Part shown: positions 25,001 to 32,291 of the stretch, piece after piece
Layout of the letters: every line of letters begins with the position of its first letter
Position numbering within the stretch: the stretch's first letter is position 1
DNA from: Bdellovibrio sp. CG22_combo_CG10-13_8_21_14_all_39_27
GTDB taxonomy: Bacteria; Bdellovibrionota; Bacteriovoracia; Bacteriovoracales; Bacteriovoracaceae
Direction: 5' to 3'
Assembly: GCA_002786715.1 (NCBI GenBank)
Contig: PCTW01000033.1
Coordinates: 10,139 to 51,221 of the forward strand
DNA: 41,083 nucleotides
The notes under the pieces: generated by a model
Database searches by the model: none
What the model was told of the DNA's origin: nothing
The model's input: the letters and a program-made list of their open reading frames with translations, nothing else
Position numbers and translations under genes: made by a program

Positions 25001-25632
25001 GATTTTTTTTGATCCCATCGATGCTTCTGCTTCCTCTTGCTTTTTCTTGCGTCAAGAACATTGATAAGAGTGCCATGAGTATCAACACAAATGATGAAGA
25101 GAGGGTAGAGCTTCTGCAACATTGTGAAGAGCTCGAGTCAAAGGGAGATATTCTCGATCAATTGAACGATATAAAGCAATTAATGGGGGACTTATTTGAT
25201 CTCTTAGAAGATTTAAAAGCGGATGATGACTTTACTGAAGCCATTAAAATTTCAAAAAGAATAAATCTTTTAATAACTGAGGTTCAATCCAAGCTCGAAC
25301 CTCAGTTTACCACGGCAAGATGGAATTATGAGGTTCAGTGGAAAATTGATAGAACTGACTTTAATGATTTGTTAGGTGCTCAATTTCAGAGAGGCTTTAA
25401 AATAACAAAATTCATACCTAAATCGGCGACTTTTCTCGGAAGAGAAAACGATGAGATGCTTGGAAAATTGAAGATTAGGCAAGATGGAAATCGTCTCTTC
25501 TTTACGTTTGAATCGATAGGAAGTTCGCTGGAATTGTGTCAGCTAAATAGAACAAGGATGATGGTCATTGAAGTACATTATAAGAATCTTGTGAATCATA
25601 ACTTTCGCAGATTTAATCTAATTTCGAGGTGA
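24997..25632 (+). CDS. Lipoprotein of unknown function, fourth gene of the envelope operon
   Basis: 211 residues. The signal MRFFLIPSMLLLPLAFSC is a lipobox ending at Cys18 (LAFSC). The first part of the mature chain is acidic helix (QLNDIKQLMGDLFDLLEDL), the second part from about residue 100 is beta-rich with aromatic residues (ARWNYEVQWKIDR, RLFFTFES). Cys residues at CEEL and ELCQL. GAGGAGG lies before the ATG, which overlaps the previous stop. Probably anchored in the outer membrane, as it has VK rather than Asp after the Cys, but this rule is approximate. Confidence 0.7.
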   Translation: MRFFLIPSMLLLPLAFSCVKNIDKSAMSINTNDEERVELLQHCEELESKGDILDQLNDIKQLMGDLFDLLEDLKADDDFTEAIKISKRINLLITEVQSKLEPQFTTARWNYEVQWKIDRTDFNDLLGAQFQRGFKITKFIPKSATFLGRENDEMLGKLKIRQDGNRLFFTFESIGSSLELCQLNRTRMMVIEVHYKNLVNHNFRRFNLISR

Positions 25633-25636
25633 ATGT

Positions 25637-25876
25637 ATGAGAATTCTTTTTAATTATATTTTAGCGGTACTATTTATGTTGAACATTGCTTCTTGTGGTA
25701 AAAAGGGGGGAGAGGAAAATGTTGGAGGATTGCCTCCTGCTCAAGTCGGCCAAGATCAAAATAATTGTGACATTAAAATTTCTGGTAAAGAAACATTATC
25801 TCAATTCATGATTATAGGAATGTTGGCAGCTGATTGCGGGATTGGAGAAGAACAAATATTGGGACTTGCTCCTTAG
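25637..25876 (+). CDS. Small lipoprotein, fifth gene of the envelope operon
   Basis: 79 residues. Signal MRILFNYILAVLFMLNIASC with lipobox IASC at Cys20, then GKKGGEENVGGLPPAQ, a short flexible linker, and a C-terminal helix with two more Cys (NNCDIK and ADCGIG). It begins 5 bases after the previous stop. Its size and lipid anchor fit an entericidin-like or assembly lipoprotein, but I recognise no family. Its stop overlaps that of the convergent 756-residue lipoprotein by four bases. Confidence 0.65.
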   Translation: MRILFNYILAVLFMLNIASCGKKGGEENVGGLPPAQVGQDQNNCDIKISGKETLSQFMIIGMLAADCGIGEEQILGLAP

Positions 25877-28143
25877 TGGAGATCAAAGTCCCATTCAAAA
25901 TTCTTTTTGTTATCTAATCTGCTTTTGAGAGCATCTTCTAGTGAGTCATTTGTCATATAAACGGCAAATGGAGAGCGCTCTTCAGGTGCAGCTGCTGTTA
26001 ACCAATTACTCCACCAACCTGGATTGGTATGAACTTCATTTGATTTTTTGGCACCGGCCAGTTCATAAATGGTAGTCTTTTTCTGACCGACGGGGGCTGT
26101 ACAAATCCAGCTTGTACAATTATGACCAGTGTTATTACCTTTCACTCTATTGTTGGTTAAAGAGCCATTTGTTGCTCTCAAACCTGAGCCATCATAATCA
26201 AAGTCTCCAACGACTTTGTCCCCATCTTTCATCCCGTTATCAATATAAGTACGAAGATTAAGATGCTCTTCTGGTTTTAAAAAAAGAAATGACTCTAATC
26301 TTTCTCCGCTAGGGAAACGATAGTCGCTTGGGTCAACTGATCCAATATAATCAAGAGTATGGTTTCCAACTCTCGAATAGAGGTGGCCAGCTCTCTCTCC
26401 AAGAGGGAATGAAACTGCGTCGTATGAAAAATATTGATAATATGTTCTTAAAAGTTTTCCTTTTTGAGCTTCATCTAAACCTTCAAGAGAAATGGCCAAT
26501 ACTGATTTCTTGGAAGACTTAGAATTTAATTTAAAGGTAACGCCTTCAACGACTTTAACATTTCTAGGGTAGAGAGCAGCAAATTCTTTCATTCTTGCTA
26601 TTGGATCTCCCGTTTTCATTGTTTCCGGAAAAAATTCTTTAAGAGGTCCCGCCTTGACAGCAATATCTTTAATTAACTTGCTATAGTCTTCAGCATCTTG
26701 CCCTTTAGATAGCAGTCGTTCTTCCATTTCGACAAAAGCATTTCGCAATCGCGACTCTTCGGCGAAAGTAACCAGTGCTCCTTGAACTTTAATGGCTGCT
26801 TGATTTGTGTCGATACCACCATCGCGATGAGATTTCATGATTTGCTTTATTTGTTCGAGGTAACGAGTTTGTGCCTCTTTGACTGTTTGATCCAACTCTT
26901 TGTTTGACATCAAGCGAGTGTGTAGCGACCAATCCCTTAAGGGCCATGAAAAATTCTTGGCCACTTCAAGAGTTGCTATTTCGTCAGCGTTATAATCAAT
27001 TCCTGGCTTTGCTTTATTCGGGAAAACTTTCTTCAATTCAGCTTGCACGTACTTTGGAAAAAGTTCAAAGGTGGAGTCAGCATCAAATGGTTTAAGCGCT
27101 GACATCGCAGCAAAATCGGCACGATCATCCATTAAATGATAAGTACTTCTGAGGACTTTGTTAAAAAGTAAGTTGAATTTATTATGAGCATCTCGAACTT
27201 CAACGACCACTCGATCTGGAGATGCGATATCTGGACGGTATGCCGTTCCTCCAAAATATTTGAAAGATGCGTCCGACCCTGATACAAATTCTTTAGCTTC
27301 AACATCATACATTTCCCCGTCAGCATTGGCCTTGAGGTACTGTTTAAGTTTGGCGTATTTTCTTTTGTTCATTGGCCCTAAAAAGGGATGCTCAAAGCTT
27401 CGAGCGACTCTTCTGTCTTGACTCTCTAGCCAGCGGTCATTGCCTAGAATGAGTTTTTCAAAAGCATCATAATCACTATAGAAAGAGAGGTAGCCCATAT
27501 TGCGTTTATAGACTTCAGAAGATTCTTCAGTTTCTAGGAAGAAGGCTTTTCGGGGCACTGAAATTGTTGCTTGCATTGAACCTGCACCCATATTTTTATT
27601 TATGGTGTTCACAACCTTGTACCATTCTTCCAGACTGTCATAGGGTGGAAGTACTATTTCAATATTACCTGTCTCGTCTCTGATGAGTCTCTTTGGTAGG
27701 AAGCTAAATTCCTTTGTTCTATTGACGAGAATTAATCCTCCCTCTTCTCTGTAGGAAGGGAAAACGTCTTTTATATGATCTTTTACCCATTGAACTTTTT
27801 GAGCTTTTGAAAGTGATTCCCATTGAGTTTTTGAAATAAGAGAGCGATCCGGAGCATAAAACTTTAAGAGATCTCCAATCTCATCCAATGTATATTCTGA
27901 TTCAAAGCCATATTGGAGATGATTTTTTCCTGCTTTTCTGAATCCTTTTGGGTATCTCTTTGTCGGTTTGAGATCCTTTAGCATTCTCACTGTTTTAAAC
28001 TCGAGAACTTCTTCCAGAAGACTTTGGCAATTTGCTGCTGGTGCATTCACGCTTTGCGGAGTTCTTCCAAATCGATTGGATGAACATGCTCCTAGCCAAA
28101 GAAGCATTGTCAAAATGAAGATGTTGGTTTTCTTGAGTAACAT
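25873..28143 (-). CDS. Large lipoprotein: amidoligase-like domain plus possible NlpC/P60-LRAT-like cysteine domain
   Basis: 756 residues. Lipobox LGAC ends at Cys20. The first half recalls the amidoligase (COOH-NH2 ligase, glutamine-synthetase-like) fold: HLQYGFESEYTL (75-86), then GNIEIVLPPYDSLEEWYKVV (159-178), GSMQATISVP in the place of the family's GxHxH strand, and later VVVEVRDAH. The metal His residues are replaced, so ligase activity is doubtful. The C-terminus has GHLYSRVGNHTLDYIG (586-601) and NCTSWICTAP from 675, the His-then-Asn-Cys order of circularly permuted papain-like domains (LRAT, YiiX). If right, Cys676 and His587 or 595 are catalytic. All domain calls are from eye reading. 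It follows the PilZ gene by 3 bases. Confidence 0.6.
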   Translation of the reverse strand: MLLKKTNIFILTMLLWLGACSSNRFGRTPQSVNAPAANCQSLLEEVLEFKTVRMLKDLKPTKRYPKGFRKAGKNHLQYGFESEYTLDEIGDLLKFYAPDRSLISKTQWESLSKAQKVQWVKDHIKDVFPSYREEGGLILVNRTKEFSFLPKRLIRDETGNIEIVLPPYDSLEEWYKVVNTINKNMGAGSMQATISVPRKAFFLETEESSEVYKRNMGYLSFYSDYDAFEKLILGNDRWLESQDRRVARSFEHPFLGPMNKRKYAKLKQYLKANADGEMYDVEAKEFVSGSDASFKYFGGTAYRPDIASPDRVVVEVRDAHNKFNLLFNKVLRSTYHLMDDRADFAAMSALKPFDADSTFELFPKYVQAELKKVFPNKAKPGIDYNADEIATLEVAKNFSWPLRDWSLHTRLMSNKELDQTVKEAQTRYLEQIKQIMKSHRDGGIDTNQAAIKVQGALVTFAEESRLRNAFVEMEERLLSKGQDAEDYSKLIKDIAVKAGPLKEFFPETMKTGDPIARMKEFAALYPRNVKVVEGVTFKLNSKSSKKSVLAISLEGLDEAQKGKLLRTYYQYFSYDAVSFPLGERAGHLYSRVGNHTLDYIGSVDPSDYRFPSGERLESFLFLKPEEHLNLRTYIDNGMKDGDKVVGDFDYDGSGLRATNGSLTNNRVKGNNTGHNCTSWICTAPVGQKKTTIYELAGAKKSNEVHTNPGWWSNWLTAAAPEERSPFAVYMTNDSLEDALKSRLDNKKNFEWDFDLH

Positions 28144-28146
28144 AAG

Positions 28147-28860
28147 CTAGTCCTTATTAAATTTTACGCCAATCTTAAAAGTTTCAAACTCTTCTTCCAT
28201 TTGCCTAATCGCAACAACTGTTCCTGATAATTTTTGAGGTAAGGGCTTACCGTCAACGGCAGAAACAAAAATTTTATCATTCTGGAGAAATTCAGCAGGG
28301 TCATTGGCGCGAAAACCCATTCCCCCCTTACTAATATCGTAAAGTCCATACATTTGAGCAGGTGAAAGAGTTCCATCTTTTTCAACTCTTTCAATTGAAA
28401 CTAATTGTCCATCATTGGCAGTTTTGCGAGGAGCTGTTCTTTCAGTAAGATGAGATTCTTCATTTTCCTTTTCAACAATAGATAATTTGCTTGCGAGCTC
28501 TTCACTTAGAATATTTAAATGAAGGGGAGTTGAAATTATCAAAAAATCAGAGCCTAGTTCTCTGGCCGTCACTTTGCATGCAATATTTCTGGACTGTGAA
28601 AAAAGATACATCTCTTCTTTTTCGCGAAGTCTAAAGCCTCGTGAATTATTTGGAACGAAGTAGATCATTTTTTTAAGGGGATCAAATTTTTTGATGATGG
28701 CAAAATGAACTGGTCTGAAACCATTTTCATCTTTTTTCTGTTGCCATACCCATAGCTTCTCTTTGGTCTTAGCAAACAATCGAAAAAGGTCGATAATTTC
28801 CATATCGTCTTTAATGAATTTTCGCTCTTCTATTGCTTCAATTTTTTTGGCCACACCCAT
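28147..28860 (-). CDS. PilZ-domain c-di-GMP receptor
   Basis: 237 residues from ATG 28860. An earlier in-frame start would run through the divergent gene's leader and encode an unlikely N-terminus; a clear ribosome-binding site is lacking. Residues 20-130 are an N-terminal beta domain like that before PilZ in YcgR-type proteins. The PilZ domain then shows RxxxR (RTAPR, 141-145) and DxSxxG (DISKGG, 175-180), the complete c-di-GMP signature. It is upstream of, and probably co-transcribed with, the large lipoprotein, so second-messenger control of that envelope protein is possible. No cyclase or phosphodiesterase is in the window. Confidence 0.8.
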   Translation of the reverse strand: MGVAKKIEAIEERKFIKDDMEIIDLFRLFAKTKEKLWVWQQKKDENGFRPVHFAIIKKFDPLKKMIYFVPNNSRGFRLREKEEMYLFSQSRNIACKVTARELGSDFLIISTPLHLNILSEELASKLSIVEKENEESHLTERTAPRKTANDGQLVSIERVEKDGTLSPAQMYGLYDISKGGMGFRANDPAEFLQNDKIFVSAVDGKPLPQKLSGTVVAIRQMEEEFETFKIGVKFNKD

Positions 28861-28910
28861 GCCAACATATCGGATATAATGATAAATTATTGAGCAAAAG
28901 GAAGAGAATA

Positions 28911-29171
28911 ATGAACTATTATCTAGATTATGATACTCGCCGAAAGTGCTATTATTTGGCGCCATTTAAGGTTGTGAAAGGACAAGCTCATTTGATTCGG
29001 TTTGATAAGCGATTTGAAGCCGACAACTATCTAAAACTACTTAATTCAGGAAAGGCCATGGGGCCTTTAGCTGATTCTGAAAATTTCTTTGTCATTGAAG
29101 AAATAGTTGAGAAAAATGGTGCCGTAAAAATATTCAGCCTCAAAAAAAAGCCCGCTTTAAGCGGGCTTTAG
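28911..29171 (+). CDS. Small hypothetical protein, 86 aa
   Basis: Start ATG 28911 is well supported by AAGGAAGAG just upstream. The chain reads as a small alpha/beta domain (MNYYLDYDTRRKCYYLAPF, RFDKRFEADNYLKLL). It may be a relative of small DUF-type proteins, but I cannot name one. It is divergent from the PilZ gene and convergent with sodB. Its last codons (KPALSGL and stop) are made by the sodB terminator stem, so the same bases code for protein on one strand and end transcription on the other. Confidence 0.6.
   Translation: MNYYLDYDTRRKCYYLAPFKVVKGQAHLIRFDKRFEADNYLKLLNSGKAMGPLADSENFFVIEEIVEKNGAVKIFSLKKKPALSGL
29147..29169 (-). terminator. Intrinsic terminator of sodB (inside the convergent coding end)
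   Basis: AAAGCCCGC, loop TTTAA, GCGGGCTTT. Read on the minus strand the stem is followed by a run of eight T, an ideal terminator for sodB. On the plus strand the stem overlaps the stop codon of the 86-residue gene and is followed by A-rich, not T-rich, sequence. Confidence 0.9.
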
Positions 29172-29176
29172 AAAAA

Positions 29177-29749
29177 CTAAACTTGTGAATTTACGAATTC
29201 CCAATTGACGAAGCCCCACCACTTTTCAATATATCCTGCGCGAGCATTGCGGTGATCAATATAGTAAGCGTGTTCCCAAACATCGAGAGTGAGTAGAGGT
29301 TTTTGACCAGCAGTTAATGGACATCCAGCATTTGAAGTATTAACAATTTCTACTCCGCTATTTGTCTTAACAAGCCAAGTCCAGCCTGAACCAAAGTTAG
29401 TCGTTGCTGACTTTGTAAACTCTTCCTTAAATTTGTCGAATGAGCCCCATTTTTGGTTGATTAAATTAGATACTTCACCAGATGGAGTCTTGCTTGACTT
29501 TGGAGTCATGCAATTCCAGTAAAAAGTATGATTCCAAACTTGAGCTGCATTGTTGAAAATTCCGCCTGAAGATTTTTTAATGATGTCTTCAAGAGAAAGT
29601 TCAGCAAACTCAGTACCTGGAATAAGTTTGTTTAAATTATCAACGTAAGCTTTGTGGTGCTTGCCGTGGTGAAACTCTAGAGTTTCAGGTGAAATAAGAC
29701 CAGTGAGAGAATCTTTAGGCCAAGGTAGTTCTGGAAGTTTATGCTCCAT
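29177..29749 (-). CDS. sodB: Superoxide dismutase, Fe type
   Basis: 190 residues. Metal ligands are in place: His27 (LEFHHGKHHKAYV), His74 (AAQVWNHTFYW), and Asp156 and His160 (LDVWEHAYYIDHRNARAGYI). Gln70 in NNAAQVWNH is the placement typical of Fe-SodB rather than Mn-SOD. It dismutates superoxide in the cytoplasm. AAGGAGATC supports the start and a good promoter lies upstream. With the globin at the left end it is the second oxidative-stress function in the window. Confidence 0.97.
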   Translation of the reverse strand: MEHKLPELPWPKDSLTGLISPETLEFHHGKHHKAYVDNLNKLIPGTEFAELSLEDIIKKSSGGIFNNAAQVWNHTFYWNCMTPKSSKTPSGEVSNLINQKWGSFDKFKEEFTKSATTNFGSGWTWLVKTNSGVEIVNTSNAGCPLTAGQKPLLTLDVWEHAYYIDHRNARAGYIEKWWGFVNWEFVNSQV

Positions 29750-29795
29750 GTTGATCTCCTTATTAAAAGTAAAAAGTTAATTTTGAACGTGTTGC

Positions 29796-29824
29796 AGTTT
29801 AGGCGAGAACTCTATCCCTTGCAA
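29796..29824 (-). promoter_or_regulatory. Predicted sigma-70 promoter of sodB
   Basis: On the minus strand TTGCAA, 17 bases, TAAACT. Both boxes match four of six consensus positions with ideal spacing. It lies about 45-75 bases before the sodB ATG. Confidence 0.5.
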
Positions 29825-29944
29825 GTCTCAGTCTGTTTTGTGCACTGAATAGCTTTAGACAAGTATTTTGCAAAAAAAGAATGATGAAAAATGAGCATTC
29901 ACCTGTTAGCATTTGTGCAAATCATAATGCACAAGGAAGGCATA

Positions 29945-30943
29945 TTGAAGCTTCTCACTCTAGTATTGTGCTGTGCAATTTTTGTAAGTTGTTCAGGACT
30001 CAAATCAAAAAGAATTAATCAAAAAAGTGATTCTTCGCAGTCATTTGGCTCAATCCCAGACTGGATAACAAATCCGGGCGAGAATTGTCCACCATCACGG
30101 CTGTGTGCCGTTGGTGAGGCGACTGGAATGATGCAAGCAGAGGCGAAGGCCCGTGAAGAATTAGCGAAAATTTTTGCCACTCGAATCACAGCAACGACAA
30201 CAGTCATTACTGAATCTCAATCGACGACGAGATCTGATGTTGTATCGGGAAACGTATCTCAGGAAATGGGACAAAATTTAAAAGAAGTGACTGACCAAGT
30301 TCTTGAAGGTGTTGAAATCGAAAAAGTTTATAATGGTTCTGAATCAGTATTTGCTTTTGCCGTTTTAAATAAGAGAAAGGCTGCGGACATTTTAGAATCA
30401 AAAATGTCATTGATTGATAAAGACATTGAGTCTTTGTACAAAAGAGGTCGTCGCGCAGATATTGCAAAAGCGATCAAATTATCAAAATCTAAAAGCGAAT
30501 TGAATCAACGTCACGAATTTTTAGTCGGTTCGAAATACGCCGGACCGGTTTCTCTTTCTCAATTGTTTTCCAAAAGAAGAGAGCTCGGAGTTAAAGATGT
30601 AAAGCTTAAACTTGATTTCACTTCATTTAATAACAAAACTGAAATTAAAGAGATTATTAGTACTCAATTAATTGGTAGCGATTATAAAGTCGTTAAAAGT
30701 GGTGAACATTTTAAAGTCAAAGCAGAAGTAACAACTTCAAAAGAATATTTGAATGTGGAAGGATTTGAAAAGCATAACTTTCAGCTTGTTGTGAAGAGCT
30801 ATAATCAGCAAAATGAGAAAGTCGGAGCATTAAATTTTTCAGTTTCAGCTCTCGGAAGAGATTTTGACCAATGTTATAGCGAAGCCCTAACCGCAATAAG
30901 AGATTATATTGAAAATCATCTTGATGAATTAAATATGGATTAA
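29945..30943 (+). CDS. LPP20-like lipoprotein, first gene of a cell-wall lipoprotein operon
   Basis: 332 residues. The preferred start is TTG 29945: AAGGAAGG lies 4 bases before it and it opens the signal (LKLLTLVLCCAIFVSC). ATG 29927 in the same frame is the alternative. Cys17 of the TTG form is the lipidation site. The mature part has the LPP20 signature: IPDWITNPGENC, LCAVGEATG, QAEAKAREELAKIF, then a helix with SQEMGQNLKEVTDQVLEG and FAFAVLNKRKAADIL. LPP20-like proteins are outer-membrane lipoproteins in Helicobacter and relatives (FlgP-like). It starts a run of five same-strand genes spaced 8-24 bases apart. Confidence 0.8.
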   Translation: MKLLTLVLCCAIFVSCSGLKSKRINQKSDSSQSFGSIPDWITNPGENCPPSRLCAVGEATGMMQAEAKAREELAKIFATRITATTTVITESQSTTRSDVVSGNVSQEMGQNLKEVTDQVLEGVEIEKVYNGSESVFAFAVLNKRKAADILESKMSLIDKDIESLYKRGRRADIAKAIKLSKSKSELNQRHEFLVGSKYAGPVSLSQLFSKRRELGVKDVKLKLDFTSFNNKTEIKEIISTQLIGSDYKVVKSGEHFKVKAEVTTSKEYLNVEGFEKHNFQLVVKSYNQQNEKVGALNFSVSALGRDFDQCYSEALTAIRDYIENHLDELNMD

Positions 30944-30957
30944 TAAAAGGAGAATTT

Positions 30958-31647
30958 ATGAAAAAAATTCTAATGGGAATTTTACTGGTTACTCTCGTAG
31001 GCTGCTCATCTAAAAAAGATTTAAATCGCGATCTCGAAGAGAGAGAGAATAAAGATATTCAACGAGACTTCGTTGTCATCGATGCTTCATCGCCGACACG
31101 TTTTGGTTGGATAGAAGATCCTGAGGCTTGGGCCCATCAGAATGGTCGCGATCTTGAAAAATTTAGATATTTTGCTTTCGAAACTGAACCTAAAGTTTCA
31201 CGTGAAATCGCTTGTGACCTAGCGAAAGCGCAAGTGAGATCGGACATCGCGGGAGAGATTGCGACTTTCATTGATAAGCAACTTGCAGTTTCAAAAGAAG
31301 GTGACTCTTCAATTGATGAGAACAATCCCAATGTAAAGGCCCTTCGTGAGTATACGGAAACGACTCTTGCAGAAAAAATAATGAGCTTGGTTCATGGCGC
31401 AGAAATATCGAAGACATATTGGGAAAAAAGACGTTATCAAGAAAAATTAGGAGCGAAAAAAGATTTCACTGCCTACACTTGTGCCGTTTTTATTCGCATG
31501 GACAGCAAGCGCTTGGCGACAGCGGTTAATGAAGCTGCGAATCACGTGATCAATAAGGCAGACGATCCTGAAACAAAAGAAAATGTAAAAAATGCTTTAA
31601 AAAATGCCTCTGAAAATTTTATTAAAGCAAAAGCCGGTGAAATTTAA
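30958..31647 (+). CDS. Second LPP20-like lipoprotein
   Basis: 229 residues. Signal MKKILMGILLVTLVGC with Cys16 lipidated. The mature chain begins SSKKDLNRDLEERENKD, then a diverged LPP20 pattern: WIEDPEAWAHQNGR, FRYFAFETEP, REIACDLAKAQVRSDIAGEIAT, and a helical end (NAANHVINKADD-like). AAAAGGAGAATTT precedes the ATG, 14 bases after the previous stop. It is probably a partner of, or paralog to, the first LPP20-like protein; only the pattern, not long identity, links them. Confidence 0.7.
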   Translation: MKKILMGILLVTLVGCSSKKDLNRDLEERENKDIQRDFVVIDASSPTRFGWIEDPEAWAHQNGRDLEKFRYFAFETEPKVSREIACDLAKAQVRSDIAGEIATFIDKQLAVSKEGDSSIDENNPNVKALREYTETTLAEKIMSLVHGAEISKTYWEKRRYQEKLGAKKDFTAYTCAVFIRMDSKRLATAVNEAANHVINKADDPETKENVKNALKNASENFIKAKAGEI

Positions 31648-31671
31648 TTAAAAACGATAAGGAGTATTTAT

Positions 31672-32283
31672 ATGAAAAAATTAGTTGTAGTTTCAATGAT
31701 GGCCATGTTTGTACTAAGTAGTTGCGGTGGATTCAAAGCCAAAAGAGTTGATTCTCAAGAGTCTGATGAAAAGGCTTTAGAGATTACTGATAAGTGGGTC
31801 CAAGGGGACACTGAAAGATCTGTTCGTGAAATCGTAAAACAAATGAATGAACATAAAGGTTTCAAACGCTTTTTACGTGAACATGGAACGACTCCAAAGA
31901 TTTTTGTAGGAGAAGTTCAAAACCTTACTTCAGAAGCATATTTCCCAATCAATGAGATCAATGATGAGTTCTTAAATGAGCTTTCGCAAAGTGGGGATTT
32001 CGTTCTCGTTGACGCTGCTGCGAGAGAAAATATCTTGAAAGAAATGACATACCAAAATGATGGAATGGTTGACCCAAAAACGGCTAAGAAGATTGGCAAG
32101 CAAATTGGTGCAGATCTGATGATTTTTGGTAATGTTTCAATGAAGCCTGAGTCTCGTGGCGGAAAAACGATTAAGCAGTATTCGGTCAACATTCGTATGA
32201 CTGATATTGAGAGAGCAGTGGAAGTGATGAGAGCTAGAACTAAACTTGATAAATTTTCCGAACAAAGCAAGATGGGCTGGTAA
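31672..32283 (+). CDS. LpoB-like penicillin-binding-protein activator lipoprotein
   Basis: 203 residues. Lipobox VLSSC at Cys18; then a linker (GGFKAKRVDSQES). The folded part has the LpoB/COG3417 layout: KIFVGEVQNLTSEAYFP, FLNELSQSGDFVLVDA, YQNDGMVDPKTAKKIGKQIG, ADLMIFGNVSM, KQYSVNIRMTDIERA. E. coli LpoB spans the periplasm from the outer membrane to switch on PBP1B. No PBP gene is in the window. Signal and adjacent LPP20 and COG3014 genes recur in other Gram-negatives, so this cluster probably works in outer-membrane-controlled wall synthesis. Confidence 0.85.
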   Translation: MKKLVVVSMMAMFVLSSCGGFKAKRVDSQESDEKALEITDKWVQGDTERSVREIVKQMNEHKGFKRFLREHGTTPKIFVGEVQNLTSEAYFPINEINDEFLNELSQSGDFVLVDAAARENILKEMTYQNDGMVDPKTAKKIGKQIGADLMIFGNVSMKPESRGGKTIKQYSVNIRMTDIERAVEVMRARTKLDKFSEQSKMGW

Positions 32284-32291
32284 TTATTTAA

